A stretch of DNA of 64,000 bases from Paramicrobacterium humi (GCF_900105715.1 NZ_FNRY01000001.1:1860001-1924000), one strand, 5' to 3'; positions 44,962 through 54,109 are shown, counted from the first letter of the stretch. Notes: generated from the sequence alone by a model not told the origin. Numbers and translations: made by a program.

Positions 44962-45216
44962 ATGAAACTTCGAACTGATGGAGTGACCTGGCAAGAGATC
45001 GATGGCGAGCTGGTGATACTCGACATGCAGACGTCCGTCTATCTCACCGCGAATGGCGCGGCGACCGTGCTGGCTAAGATGCTCGTCGAAGAGCGGTCGT
45101 TTGAGGAGCTCGCAGAGGCGCTCACCCAGCATTTCGGGATCGACCAAGCGGTCGCGGAAGCGGACGCGCGCAACTTCATCGAACAATTGCGTGAGAAGTC
45201 CCTGCTCGCAGCTTGA
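44962..45216 (+). CDS. PqqD-family protein (RiPP recognition element, lasso B1-like)
   Basis: An 84-residue winged-helix protein of the PqqD/RRE family: TWQEIDGELVILDMQTSVYL, NGAATVLAKMLVEE, and FEELAEALTQHFGIDQAVAEADARNFIEQLREKSLL. Such domains bind the leader of a ribosomal peptide and present it to modifying enzymes; stand-alone forms include B1 of actinobacterial lasso clusters. ATG has a strong AGGAGG site and starts 2 nt after the glycosyltransferase stop. The lasso-type enzymes lie 18 kb to the right, and no other RRE is seen in the window, so it may be their partner. That link is inference. Confidence 0.85.
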   Translation: MKLRTDGVTWQEIDGELVILDMQTSVYLTANGAATVLAKMLVEERSFEELAEALTQHFGIDQAVAEADARNFIEQLREKSLLAA

Positions 45217-45221
45217 GTGGG

Positions 45222-46106
45222 CTACTCATCGTCGATCGCTGATGCGACGATTGCGAGAAGTGCTTCGCTGATGCGAGCGGCGCCTTCGGGCGTGAGATGG
45301 CCGGGATCGACGGCGATCGTGCGATCTAGTGCGAGATATCGCTCGGTGTCAGAGCGTTTGGTTTCGACGATTCCGTCGGAACCAGCGGACTCCATTTTTG
45401 CGATGTCGAAGAGTCGCCCTGTATCGCCATAGGCTTCACGGACCAGCTCGTTGAAATGGTGCCGCGCTACGTTGTGTCGCGGGTCCAATTCGCTGTCGCG
45501 CCCCAGGAAGACCTTGGCACGCGTGACTAAATCGGGCTCGTACATAAGCGGGGCGGTCGCGAAGATGAAGGTGACTTCGGGAAAGTCTCGCTCAAGGTCG
45601 GCCAAAGTCCGGTTGTATGCCTCAAATAGCGCCTCTGTGTCCGTGCTGGCGTTGATATCGATGTAGCAGAGTTTGAGAATCGCGACCTCGATGTCGGCGG
45701 CCAGGCCGGCCCGGATGATTTGATCGAACGCGGCGATCTTCCCCAGCGGGTCACCGTTGGTGCCGATCGGACTCTCGATCAAGGTCGCGTCCTGTGGAAC
45801 GGTGTCGCCTGTGAAAGTCGCGACGATCGGCATCATGTCGGTTGCGTCGGAGAAGACGTCGGGAACGGCATCGATGAGACTTTGGCCGACCGACTGATGA
45901 GCAAAGAAGATGCGGGTCTCCTTCACTGCCATTGCTTGCTCAGCGCTCAACGTCGGGACTGAGTATTGCTGTCGCTCGGCGATTGCGTTCGGTCGCAGCA
46001 GGAGCATTGAACCTCCGATTGTCGCAAGGGTGATCACCGAGGCGATCCCAATAATGATGCGTCGCACAACTCTGCCAATCTGTTCTTGCGAGGACGGATC
46101 CGTCAA
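45222..46106 (-). CDS. SGNH/GDSL-hydrolase-like membrane-anchored protein
   Basis: A 294-residue protein with one N-terminal hydrophobic segment (RIIIGIASVITLATIGGSMLLL), then an outside domain. It has FFAHQSVGQSLIDAVP, with the presumed nucleophile Ser after HQ, the block ILKLCYIDINAS, and the C-terminal DPGHLTPEGA, which fits the DxxH of SGNH esterases. A role in removing or moving acyl groups on the polysaccharide is plausible. Start is TTG at 46104-46106 with GGAG very near. Its 3' end faces the PqqD gene with a 5-nt gap. Confidence 0.7.
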   Translation of the reverse strand: MTDPSSQEQIGRVVRRIIIGIASVITLATIGGSMLLLRPNAIAERQQYSVPTLSAEQAMAVKETRIFFAHQSVGQSLIDAVPDVFSDATDMMPIVATFTGDTVPQDATLIESPIGTNGDPLGKIAAFDQIIRAGLAADIEVAILKLCYIDINASTDTEALFEAYNRTLADLERDFPEVTFIFATAPLMYEPDLVTRAKVFLGRDSELDPRHNVARHHFNELVREAYGDTGRLFDIAKMESAGSDGIVETKRSDTERYLALDRTIAVDPGHLTPEGAARISEALLAIVASAIDDE

Positions 46107-46301
46107 CCGCTCCAGAAAGGTTCCGGAATAGCTCCATGGTAGCGTGAGGATCTATCATGTTTCTAGAGTGGTGAAGTCGGCCATAGCTGACCGTCGGCAA
46201 CCCTCACCATTACCGCGGGACCCGCCGCACGAAGGGATGGCAATGTCTACTGTTCAGGAGCGCCCGGCCGCCGACGATCCTGGCATTTCCGTGCCGTCAA
46301 A

Positions 46302-46922
46302 GTGGGACACGACAACTCTCGGGGGCTCATTTCAGTCATCCGAGAGGACGTCGCAGTCAACGGCAACCTCCTTGTCGCGGCTACGCAGATGCTGATCCTG
46401 TATCGCTTCGGCTACTGGATTCGCGATCATCGGCGAGCACGGCTGACGCGAATGTTGGGTAACAGGTTGTATGCGGCTCTCTATCCATACGTTCGCAATG
46501 TCCTGGGGTTCGACATTCCCAGCACAGTGCTGCTCGGCCGCCGCGTGAAGTTCGCGCACCAGCACGGCGTTATATTCCACCCGCTTGCCCAGATAGGCGA
46601 CGAGTGCTTGATCAGGCACAATGTGACGATTGGTGTCCGTTGGGAACAGGGCAAGCCGGGACTCCCGCCTCCGCCTCCTCGCATTGGAGCGCGAGTGCAT
46701 GTGGGCGTGAACGCGGTGATCCTTGGAGGTGTTCGCATCGGCGACGACGCCGTGCTCGGCGCCGGGACCATCGTGACGAAAGACGTGCCCTCCGGTGCAA
46801 GCGTGGTGCCGGCTGCCTCCCGCATTCTGCGTCTGCGCGCCATGGATGATAGCGACAGGGAGCAGAGCGCAGCTCAACGCCGCGATTCCGCCGCGACCTT
46901 CGCTGAAGCCGACGGCGCATAG
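46302..46922 (+). CDS. Serine O-acetyltransferase-like hexapeptide protein, probable frameshift at 5' end
   Basis: A 206-residue left-handed beta-helix acetyltransferase. It has LISVIREDVAVNG (CysE-like lead), FHPLAQIGDECLIRHNVTIGVR and VNAVILGGVRIGDDAVLGAGTIVTKDVP. Homologues in polysaccharide loci acetylate sugars or make O-acetylserine. The only start in this frame is GTG at 46302 without a binding site. An ATG at 46243 with GAAGGG upstream opens the neighbouring frame and reaches the same point; one extra G in the GGGGG run at 46321-46325 would join the two. So either a frameshift, a slippery switch or a sequence error is likely. Confidence 0.75.
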   Translation: MGHDNSRGLISVIREDVAVNGNLLVAATQMLILYRFGYWIRDHRRARLTRMLGNRLYAALYPYVRNVLGFDIPSTVLLGRRVKFAHQHGVIFHPLAQIGDECLIRHNVTIGVRWEQGKPGLPPPPPRIGARVHVGVNAVILGGVRIGDDAVLGAGTIVTKDVPSGASVVPAASRILRLRAMDDSDREQSAAQRRDSAATFAEADGA

Positions 46923-46970
46923 TTCCTTTGCCGCGACGTGACAGTCCGCGGCCAGAACTGCTCAGGGCGA

Positions 46971-48128
46971 TCAGTTGAATCGCCGTCTGACTCCTCGTCT
47001 CCTGTCGCGCTCTTGAACGACCTCTGCATAGACGCCCCGGGTGCGCCGGGCAACGCTTTCCCATGTGTAACTCGCCACTCTTCGCCGGGCCTCTTCGCCG
47101 ACCCGTTGGCGAAGTTCCGCGTTTTTCACGAGGGCGTTGAGCACGTGGGCGATCGACGTGGAATTTCTCTCGATGAAGAAGCCGTTTTCGCCCTCGGCGA
47201 CGAAGTCTTCCGTGCCGTTAACTTTTGTTGTCACGATCGGAAGCCCCGCGGCCGCAGCTTCTAAGGTCACGAGCGCGAAAGCCTCATAAAGGGTGGGAAA
47301 CACGAAGACGTCGCCCGCCAGAAAGTAGTCTTCTACCTGTGCCGAATGGCCGGCAAACACCACTCGCTCTAGGACCCCTCTTTGTCCGGCATCGTCCCGA
47401 AAGGGCTTCGTATCGCCTCCACCGACGACGAGTAGCTTTACCCGCTCGGGCAGCATCGGCAAGGCTTCAATGAGTGGCGCGAGCCCCTTCCTTCTGAACT
47501 CTTTCCCAACCCAGAGGAGGATCACATCGCCGGAACGAAAACCGTGGAGCTCCCGAACCCGTTTGCGGCGCACATGGGAGTCGGAGGGTTGGAACTTGCG
47601 TATGTCGACCGCATTCGGGATAACACGAATCTGGTCGGCTGGCACGCCGTACAGAGAGCTGACTTCTCGTCCCACGCCTTCTGAAACGGCGATCACCCGC
47701 GCGAACGATCCTGGACGATAATTTGCTCGTTCCGTGCGCAAGATCGCGTGATGCTGCGGATTCAGGAGGGCGCGCGAAGTTTCGCCGTGTCGAAATTTCA
47801 TTTCCCACCACGCCCGGTGGCAACTGTGCGCTGTGATGACGTCCTGTATACGCAGCGCGCACCCACCTTGGTTGTGTCGAATATCGAATGGGAAGTCGGA
47901 CAGGCTTCGAGTCGCACGCGACGGGTAAACCAGGGGGACCGCGAAATCCGGTACTCGTGGCATTGTGACACGATTCCAGACAAGAGGGGGCTGGGGCGCG
48001 GGATCCACAGCGGTAGAAACGAGGGTCACCTCGTCTCCTTGCGCACCAAGTTCCTTCGCGAGTTCGTAAGACGCTCGCTCAATGCCGCCCTCATGATTGA
48101 AGCGGAACGACGACATTGCGATGCGCAC
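46971..48128 (-). CDS. Glycosyltransferase family 4
   Basis: A GT4 enzyme of about 385 residues. It begins VRIAMSSFRFNHEGGIERASYELA, the standard GT4 acceptor-domain opening, and has IPNAVDIRKFQPS, LWVGKEFRRKGLAPLIEALP and FVFPTLYEAFALVTLEAAAAGLPIVTTKVNGTEDFV. The start is uncertain: GTG at 48126-48128 or ATG at 48114-48116; neither has a clear site. It is single on the minus strand between plus-strand genes. Confidence 0.88.
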   Translation of the reverse strand: MRIAMSSFRFNHEGGIERASYELAKELGAQGDEVTLVSTAVDPAPQPPLVWNRVTMPRVPDFAVPLVYPSRATRSLSDFPFDIRHNQGGCALRIQDVITAHSCHRAWWEMKFRHGETSRALLNPQHHAILRTERANYRPGSFARVIAVSEGVGREVSSLYGVPADQIRVIPNAVDIRKFQPSDSHVRRKRVRELHGFRSGDVILLWVGKEFRRKGLAPLIEALPMLPERVKLLVVGGGDTKPFRDDAGQRGVLERVVFAGHSAQVEDYFLAGDVFVFPTLYEAFALVTLEAAAAGLPIVTTKVNGTEDFVAEGENGFFIERNSTSIAHVLNALVKNAELRQRVGEEARRRVASYTWESVARRTRGVYAEVVQERDRRRGVRRRFN

Positions 48129-48264
48129 GGAAACGATGCTAGCGCCGCGCCCCTGCAATGTGGGGCACGCTTTCGGGGGGCATCCGTCCCGCAGTTCTCG
48201 CCGTAAAGTGAGGGTTCAACTAAGTTCTTCTCAACTGAGCTTCACTAAACCGGTGGAGGTGCTG

Positions 48265-48858
48265 ATGCCTGGCCTGCGCGAAGCCATCAAGACGGTAGCA
48301 CCTGCTCCCGTGCGCTCCGTTGTTCACTGGTGGCGCGCCGTCTGGAGCGATCTTCGCCTGCGCCTCCTTGCCGAGATCGGGCGAGTCCCCTCCCACCGCA
48401 TCCGCCGCTACTTCTATGAACGTGCCGGGTTGCGCATTGACCGCACATCCAGCATTCACTGGCGCGCCGAGTTTTATGCGCCGGAGCGGATTTCGATCGG
48501 AAGACACTGCACACTCGGAGACTCGGCGTTCCTCGACGGTCGCAGCGGGCTCGCTATAGGCGACTGCGTGAATTTCGGTAGCCACGTCGCGATCTATACG
48601 CGCCAACATGATGTCGATTCGCCTGAGTTCGCAGAAGTGGGAGCGCCCGTGTCGATCGGCGATCATGCTTGGATCTCAAGTCACGCGATCATTCTGCCGG
48701 GCGTGACAGTCGGAGAAGGGGCCGTTGTGGCGGCCGGAGCTGTCGTGACTAGAGATGTGGCACCCTACACGCTCGTGGGCGGCAACCCTGCTCGCTACAT
48801 CCGTGACCGTAAGAGGCAGCTCACGTACAAGTTGGGGTACGCGAAGAGATTCGTGTGA
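48265..48858 (+). CDS. Hexapeptide-repeat O-acetyltransferase (WbbJ-like)
   Basis: A 197-residue left-handed beta-helix acyltransferase. Hexapeptide repeats run from about residue 75 to 185: RISIGRHCTLGDSAFLDG, LAIGDCVNFGSHVAIYTRQHD (with the catalytic His), VSIGDHAWISSHAIILPGVTVG, EGAVVAAGAVVTRDVAPYTLVGGNPARYI. It probably O-acetylates a sugar of the repeat unit with acetyl-CoA. ATG follows GGTGGAGG. The downstream GT2 gene begins about 170 nt later. Confidence 0.9.
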   Translation: MPGLREAIKTVAPAPVRSVVHWWRAVWSDLRLRLLAEIGRVPSHRIRRYFYERAGLRIDRTSSIHWRAEFYAPERISIGRHCTLGDSAFLDGRSGLAIGDCVNFGSHVAIYTRQHDVDSPEFAEVGAPVSIGDHAWISSHAIILPGVTVGEGAVVAAGAVVTRDVAPYTLVGGNPARYIRDRKRQLTYKLGYAKRFV

Positions 48859-49026
48859 CTTTGAAAGGCATTCTCATGGCACTGTGCGACATAACATTGC
48901 GGCGACGTCGATCGAGCGCGTCGGTCGCGTCCCCGAAAGAGCTTCCCCGAATCGCCGCTACGCCGTGCGAAGCAAGCCGGTTTGCCGGCTGTTCTACCCA
49001 ATACAAGACGGCGCTGAGGCGGCGTT

Positions 49027-50076
49027 GTGGCTGACAGCTCGAACTCCGCCGGTACATTGTGCGCGTCTACAACACCGCTGGCGACTGTTGTAATTCCGCT
49101 GTTTAACGGTGCCGCAACCATTGTGGAGACATTGGACTCCGTTCTGCAGCAGTCTCGAAATGATATTGAGGTGGTCGTCGTGGACGATGGCTCAGCTGAC
49201 GGCGGAGTTGCTCTGGTGCGAGAGCACCCGGTTCGGGCGCAGGTGCTCGCACAACCTCACTTAGGAGTTGCCGTCGCCCGCAACCGTGGACTGGCCGCAG
49301 CTAGAGGAAGGTGGATCGCCTTCCTCGACCAGGACGACCTCTGGCATCCGAGCCACTTGGAGCGAGCGTGCGAATGGCTGGAACAGCATCCGGACGAGCG
49401 CATTCTGATGACCTCAGAGATCGCCTTCAGTAGCCGCGACGAGATCGAGAAGTTGAGTGAACAAGACCCTCTTGTCGGCACATGGTCAAGTGAACTCGTC
49501 ACGAACTCTGCACTCCCCGAACTCGTAGAAGGAGCCGATCTCGGGACTGGTGACGTGACGCATCATGATGTCGAGGCAATGCTTCGGGGGCCGATCTCTG
49601 TCACCACCAGCTTCGTCGCGGATCCGCAGGTCCTTCGTCTGGCTGGCGGCTTCGCTCCGCACGCATTGGCAATGGATGATTACTGGCTCCTCGTCAACGT
49701 GGCGAGGCTTACCCCCATTCCGCGGATCGACCAACGCACGGTCTTCTACCGCGTCCACGTGAACGCGACATCGCGCTCAACGAGGTTGGGATTGGCCTTC
49801 CTGTCGTCTGCCGTTGCGCTAAGACTCGGAGGCGGCCTTGTGCCCACTGATAAGGCGTTGACGAAGGCTACGACCGGGCCGTTGCATGAGCATCTGCTTG
49901 GCGAGCTATTGGATTCACCATCGGATCGCGAGCCGGAAGCGCGGCGCGTGACGGACCACCTTGCGCGATTGCTGTGGCCGCCGAACGGGAGAGTTGCCCA
50001 GAGGTGGCGTGCCCGGATCGGTCGTAGGGTGCCATGGTTGCGCCGAGGATTCCGTCGGCTCAAGGCGAAGCGATGA
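49027..50076 (+). CDS. Glycosyltransferase family 2
   Basis: A 349-residue GT-A-fold enzyme. It has ATVVIPLFNGAATIVETLDSVL, VVVVDDGSADGGVALV, GVAVARNRGLAAARGRWIAFLDQDDLW (DxD motif), as in GT2. Start is GTG at 49027, with GAGG 7 nt upstream. The C-terminal 60 residues are basic. Its TGA overlaps the WbsX-like gene as ATGA, starting a coupled run of sugar-handling genes. Confidence 0.9.
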   Translation: MADSSNSAGTLCASTTPLATVVIPLFNGAATIVETLDSVLQQSRNDIEVVVVDDGSADGGVALVREHPVRAQVLAQPHLGVAVARNRGLAAARGRWIAFLDQDDLWHPSHLERACEWLEQHPDERILMTSEIAFSSRDEIEKLSEQDPLVGTWSSELVTNSALPELVEGADLGTGDVTHHDVEAMLRGPISVTTSFVADPQVLRLAGGFAPHALAMDDYWLLVNVARLTPIPRIDQRTVFYRVHVNATSRSTRLGLAFLSSAVALRLGGGLVPTDKALTKATTGPLHEHLLGELLDSPSDREPEARRVTDHLARLLWPPNGRVAQRWRARIGRRVPWLRRGFRRLKAKR

Positions 50077-51155
50077 GCGGGGGACTAAGCGCGATAAACG
50101 CCCGCGCTATCGCGTTCTACTTGCCGCAGTACTTTCCCATCCCAGAAAATAATGAGTGGTGGGGACCAGGATTCACTGAATGGACCAACGTCGCGCGAGC
50201 TCGTCCGCTATTCCGCGGGCACCGTCAACCGACTTTGCCAGCCGACCTGGGTTTCTATGATTTGCGCCTGCCAGAGACCAGACAGGCCCAGAGCGACCTT
50301 GCGCGAGAATATGGTGTCGAAGCTTTCGCATATTGGCACTACTGGTTCGGTGGGGGCGATCGCATTCTTGAGCGCCCCTTCCAAGAAGTACTCAGCAGCG
50401 GGCGCCCCGAGGTCAGCTTCTGTCTCGCGTGGGCAAACCAATCGTGGACAGGAATCTGGCATGCCGCTGCGGATAAGGTGCTCAAACAGCAGCGCTATCT
50501 CGGCGAGGATGACGATCGTCGCCACTTCGAAACCATTGTTCCCGCGTTCCGCGATGAGCGATACCTTCGTGTGGACGACAAACCTGTGTTTTACGTCTTC
50601 CGTCCCGAAGAGCTCCCGAACGCTGCTGAATTCGTCGACCGGTGGCAAGCGATGGCTCGCTCGGCTGGGCTGCCCGGAATCTACCTCGTCGCCGAATCAA
50701 GCGATCTGCTCGGCACTGGAGCGCGTTATATCACGGGGAAAGCGGACGGCTTCGATGCTTCGGTCTACATGCGGTTACCCGCAGAAGTAAGCAGGGTCGC
50801 GACTTTGAAGATGCGCGCGGCACGTAAACTTCGCGGTGGCCCTGAGGTATGGAACTATTCGGATTCAGTCGTCGCCGGTTTGCCCAGAGACGAACAGATC
50901 CAGCCGTGCGTATACCCGAACTGGGACAATACACCACGGTCCGGACGACGCGGTCTGGTTTTGAGCGGCGCGACGCCCGAAAAGTTCCGGCGGAACGTGC
51001 GGGATGCTGTCCGCTCCCTCGCTGCTCGTCCTCCGCAGGAGCGGTTGCTCTGGGTGAAATCTTGGAACGAATGGGCAGAGGGAAACCATTTGGAACCGGA
51101 TCTGCAGCACGGACACGACTGGTTGCGCGCGTTGAGGGCAGGGCTGGCGCAATGA
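50073..51155 (+). CDS. WbsX/GH99-like domain protein
   Basis: A 360-residue protein of the WbsX/glycoside hydrolase 99-like group, common in O-antigen and capsule loci and often annotated as a glycosyltransferase-associated protein. Marks are AIAFYLPQYFPIPENNEWWGPGFTEWTNVARA, FAYWHYWFGGGDRILERPF, SFCLAWANQSWTGIW and the late VKSWNEWAEGNHLEPD. Whether it cuts or forms a glycosidic bond is not settled for the family. Overlaps both neighbours by 4 nt (ATGA). Confidence 0.9.
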   Translation: MSGGLSAINARAIAFYLPQYFPIPENNEWWGPGFTEWTNVARARPLFRGHRQPTLPADLGFYDLRLPETRQAQSDLAREYGVEAFAYWHYWFGGGDRILERPFQEVLSSGRPEVSFCLAWANQSWTGIWHAAADKVLKQQRYLGEDDDRRHFETIVPAFRDERYLRVDDKPVFYVFRPEELPNAAEFVDRWQAMARSAGLPGIYLVAESSDLLGTGARYITGKADGFDASVYMRLPAEVSRVATLKMRAARKLRGGPEVWNYSDSVVAGLPRDEQIQPCVYPNWDNTPRSGRRGLVLSGATPEKFRRNVRDAVRSLAARPPQERLLWVKSWNEWAEGNHLEPDLQHGHDWLRALRAGLAQ

Positions 51156-52213
51156 CATCTAGGTTCGACGCGGCTCCGGCTGGCCCGCTGCGCATCGCGA
51201 TGATCTCCTATTACTTGCCTAGTGAGAGCAAGATCGGCGTGGGGTATCAGGTACACGAGCTTGCGAACGAATTAGCCCGCAGAGGGCATCACGTCGATGT
51301 TTTTAGTCCCTGCAGGCCCAGCCCTGGGTCCGTCTACCATCATGTCCATATTCCCCTGACAGGACGGCTGCGTACATTCCGCTTCGCCATGATCATGAGG
51401 AGACAGGACCTCTCATCGTACGATGTGCTTCACGCGCATGGTGAAGATTATTGGATGTGGCGGCGTCGAGTTCCGATGCATGTAAGAACGCTCCACGGAT
51501 CGTGCTTTGAAGAGGCGATACACATTCGTGGTCTCTGGCAGAAGCTGCGGATGGTCATGCTTGGCCTGTCAGAGGTGCTCGCGAGCATCGTGGCCGATCG
51601 AACAGTTCTCATTTCACCACAAACGCGACGCTGGACGCCGTGGGTGCGCACGGTCATTCCCAATGGAGTGTCAATCAGCCGCTTCGCATCGGACGGGAAC
51701 GAGCAAGCTGGTAGACCGACCGTGCTCTTCGTCGGAACCTGGAAACAACGCAAACGGGGAGCCGAGCTAGCTCGCATATTCGCAGAACAGGTAAAGGTAG
51801 AAGTCCCAGAATCGCAATTGCGAATGGTGACTCAGGACGCCCCAGAGCATCTGCCCGAGGGAATCGTCGTTTTGGGACGGCTGTCTGATGACGAACTAGC
51901 CGCAGAGTACCGTCGCGCATGGGTGTTCTGTCTTCCTTCTCTCTATGAGGGGTTCGGGATTCCATACGCGGAGGCAATGGCAGCGGGAATACCAGTTGTC
52001 GCTAGCCCGAACATTGGCGCACGCTTCGTCACGGCAGAGGGCCGGTTCGGAGAGTTGTCCTCCATGGCGGACCTTGGCGCCACCCTTGTCGATCTTCTCA
52101 AGAGCGACGACCGTCGCGCGGAACTCGCGCGAGCGTCCCGGATCCGAGCTCAGGAATTCGACTTGGTGGGCGTTGTCGACCGATACGAGCGTGTCTACCG
52201 AGGGGAACTCTGA
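51152..52213 (+). CDS. Glycosyltransferase family 4
   Basis: A 353-residue GT4 enzyme. It has LRIAMISYYLPSESKIGVGYQVHELANELA, YDVLHAHGEDYW, VIPNGVSISRFASD, VLFVGTWKQRKRGAELARI and FCLPSLYEGFGIPYAEAMAAGIPVVASPNIG. ATG at 51152 overlaps the WbsX stop as ATGA. It probably adds a sugar of the same repeat unit. Confidence 0.92.
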   Translation: MTSRFDAAPAGPLRIAMISYYLPSESKIGVGYQVHELANELARRGHHVDVFSPCRPSPGSVYHHVHIPLTGRLRTFRFAMIMRRQDLSSYDVLHAHGEDYWMWRRRVPMHVRTLHGSCFEEAIHIRGLWQKLRMVMLGLSEVLASIVADRTVLISPQTRRWTPWVRTVIPNGVSISRFASDGNEQAGRPTVLFVGTWKQRKRGAELARIFAEQVKVEVPESQLRMVTQDAPEHLPEGIVVLGRLSDDELAAEYRRAWVFCLPSLYEGFGIPYAEAMAAGIPVVASPNIGARFVTAEGRFGELSSMADLGATLVDLLKSDDRRAELARASRIRAQEFDLVGVVDRYERVYRGEL

Positions 52214-52299
52214 GATGCCGAGCGGACGTCTCGTTCAAAGGCAGGATAAGCCGCGGCGCTCATTTGGGCTTCGCGCATGCCGCGAGATTGGAGATTGAC

Positions 52300-53157
52300 A
52301 TGGGTCGGCGCAGGATCGGAGCGTACATTCTTCCCGGAGATGCGACGTGGCTCGAGAAGTCACTTGTTCAGTACTATCCCTTGCTCGACGCGCTCGTGAT
52401 TCCAGTGCCTCACGGCGACGTCGGTTGGACCGGCGTCGGAGTCGATGTCGCGGGGGTCATGGCGAAAGTCAGGAAGATGGATGTCCGCGGACTGGCGGAG
52501 ACCGTACACGGGAGCTGGGTGAATCCCGACGAACCGATGCGTGCAGACACCGCGCAACGACAGACCGCGCTTGACGCCCTCGCTGGCGATGTCGACTGGG
52601 TGATTCAGATGGACAACGACGAGTACATGCCTGAACCGCAAGCGCTCCTCGCGGCGATAGACGAGGCGGAGAAGCGGGGTCTGGATGCCGTCGAATGGCC
52701 CATGCGCGTGTTGTATAGGCGGACGCGATCACACATGTTCGAGATTGTCGGTTCTGGAGGAGAGGCGCGGTATGACTGGCCCGGTGCCGTTGCTCTCCGG
52801 CCTCATCTGACTCTGACGGATGCAAGAAGAGTTGTGGGGCCGTACCTGCGGGTGACGGTGGCGGGCGACGATGTCTCATTGCAACTACGCCATCCAACCG
52901 AGAACGGAGAGGTCCGCTGGGCCGGCATCGCGGCAGAGCAAGCGATCATTCATAATTCATGGGCTCGCTCGCCGCGGCAGATCCGGCAGAAGACCCGGTC
53001 CTGGGGACACGCCGCCGGGTTGCGCGGCATCGTTTACTACGCCGCAACATGGCTTCCGTCCCCGCTGACCTGGTGGGCGATCCGGGACCTTCACCCGTTC
53101 GCGCGGGGACTGTGGCCGCGACTCAACAGGCGTCCCATTGCCCAGGAGGAAAGATGA
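52300..53157 (+). CDS. GT-A-like glycosyltransferase, divergent
   Basis: A 285-residue protein I place only loosely with GT2-like enzymes. It has IGAYILPGDATWLEKSLVQYYPLLDALVIPV, then WVIQMDNDEYMPEPQALLAAID, where DNDE is a DxD-like metal site, and a basic C-terminal helix region. The acidic motif after a hydrophobic strand and the locus position support a glycosyltransferase. ATG at 52300 follows TTGGAGATT; the frame is open upstream from a TTG without support. Coupled to the next gene by ATGA. Confidence 0.75.
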   Translation: MGRRRIGAYILPGDATWLEKSLVQYYPLLDALVIPVPHGDVGWTGVGVDVAGVMAKVRKMDVRGLAETVHGSWVNPDEPMRADTAQRQTALDALAGDVDWVIQMDNDEYMPEPQALLAAIDEAEKRGLDAVEWPMRVLYRRTRSHMFEIVGSGGEARYDWPGAVALRPHLTLTDARRVVGPYLRVTVAGDDVSLQLRHPTENGEVRWAGIAAEQAIIHNSWARSPRQIRQKTRSWGHAAGLRGIVYYAATWLPSPLTWWAIRDLHPFARGLWPRLNRRPIAQEER

Positions 53158-54098
53158 ACGACAACTGTCACGTTGTCGTGATCCTTAACTGGTACGGGCG
53201 AGACGACACCGTTGCTTGTGTTGAATCGGTACTCTATGGATCACCTGATGTCACGGTGCTTGTCGTTGACAACGGCTCCTTCGATGGTGCACTAGGGGAA
53301 GTTTCTGATCTGGAACGGGTGCAGACTCTTCAGCTCCCGCACAATCTCGGATTCGCCGGGGGTATGAACCGCGGGTTGGCGTTCGCTCTGGAAGCGGGAG
53401 CGACAATGGTGACGATCCTTAACAACGACACGCTCATTCCCCCCGGAGCTATGCGCGTGCTTCATAGGCATGCCGAGAGCGGGGCTGCAGTAAGCCCGAC
53501 CGTGATGTACAGGGATGATCCCACTCGAGTGTGGTTCGGTGGTGGCGCGATCGATATGCCAGATGGTTATCCGCATCACATTGCGCCACAGGAACTCCAG
53601 GGGTGCGTAGACGGGGTGCGAGAGACGAGTGTGCTTGCGGGATGCTGCATAACCGCGACGTCGGACACATGGAGGCGCGTCGGTCTGTTCGACGAGAGAT
53701 TCTTCCTCAATTTTGAGGATTCTGAGTGGAGCCTCCGTGCGCGGGCCGCCGGGGTGCGGCTCGGCGTCGCGTGCGACGCGCGCATCTTCCATGCGGTCTC
53801 AGCCTCATTTCGGGGTGCCGCGTCCACCCTCGGCACGTATTACTTTCTTCGCAACGGTCTCCTCTTCACGCGCATCGCTGGAGCGGGAACTACTGCGCGG
53901 ATGCGATTTATCCGGAGATTCTCGCCGCTGCGTCGAAGACAACTAGGCGTGCGAGACGTGATCAGAGGTGGGATCGTCGCCGGGTTCGCGATCGGTTCCT
54001 ACCTTCTCGGCCGCTTCGGGGAAGCACCTCCCTTCCTCCAACGACGAGCACGGGAGTGGGCAGTCGAGAGTAGCGGCGATCTCGCATTGGAGAGGTGA
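53154..54098 (+). CDS. Glycosyltransferase family 2 (rhamnosyltransferase-like)
   Basis: A 314-residue GT2 enzyme. It has HVVVILNWYGRDDTVACVESVL, VLVVDNGSFDGA, HNLGFAGGMNRGLAFALEAGA, VTILNNDTLIPPGAMR, and FDERFFLNFEDSEWSLRARAAG, resembling WbbL/GlfT-type rhamnosyl- and galactofuranosyltransferases. ATG follows CAGGAGGAAAG. Last gene of the plus-strand run that begins at the GT2 gene at 49,027; it converges with the ABC permease gene. Confidence 0.93.
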   Translation: MNDNCHVVVILNWYGRDDTVACVESVLYGSPDVTVLVVDNGSFDGALGEVSDLERVQTLQLPHNLGFAGGMNRGLAFALEAGATMVTILNNDTLIPPGAMRVLHRHAESGAAVSPTVMYRDDPTRVWFGGGAIDMPDGYPHHIAPQELQGCVDGVRETSVLAGCCITATSDTWRRVGLFDERFFLNFEDSEWSLRARAAGVRLGVACDARIFHAVSASFRGAASTLGTYYFLRNGLLFTRIAGAGTTARMRFIRRFSPLRRRQLGVRDVIRGGIVAGFAIGSYLLGRFGEAPPFLQRRAREWAVESSGDLALER

Positions 54099-54109
54099 CA
54101 GCGGTCCGG

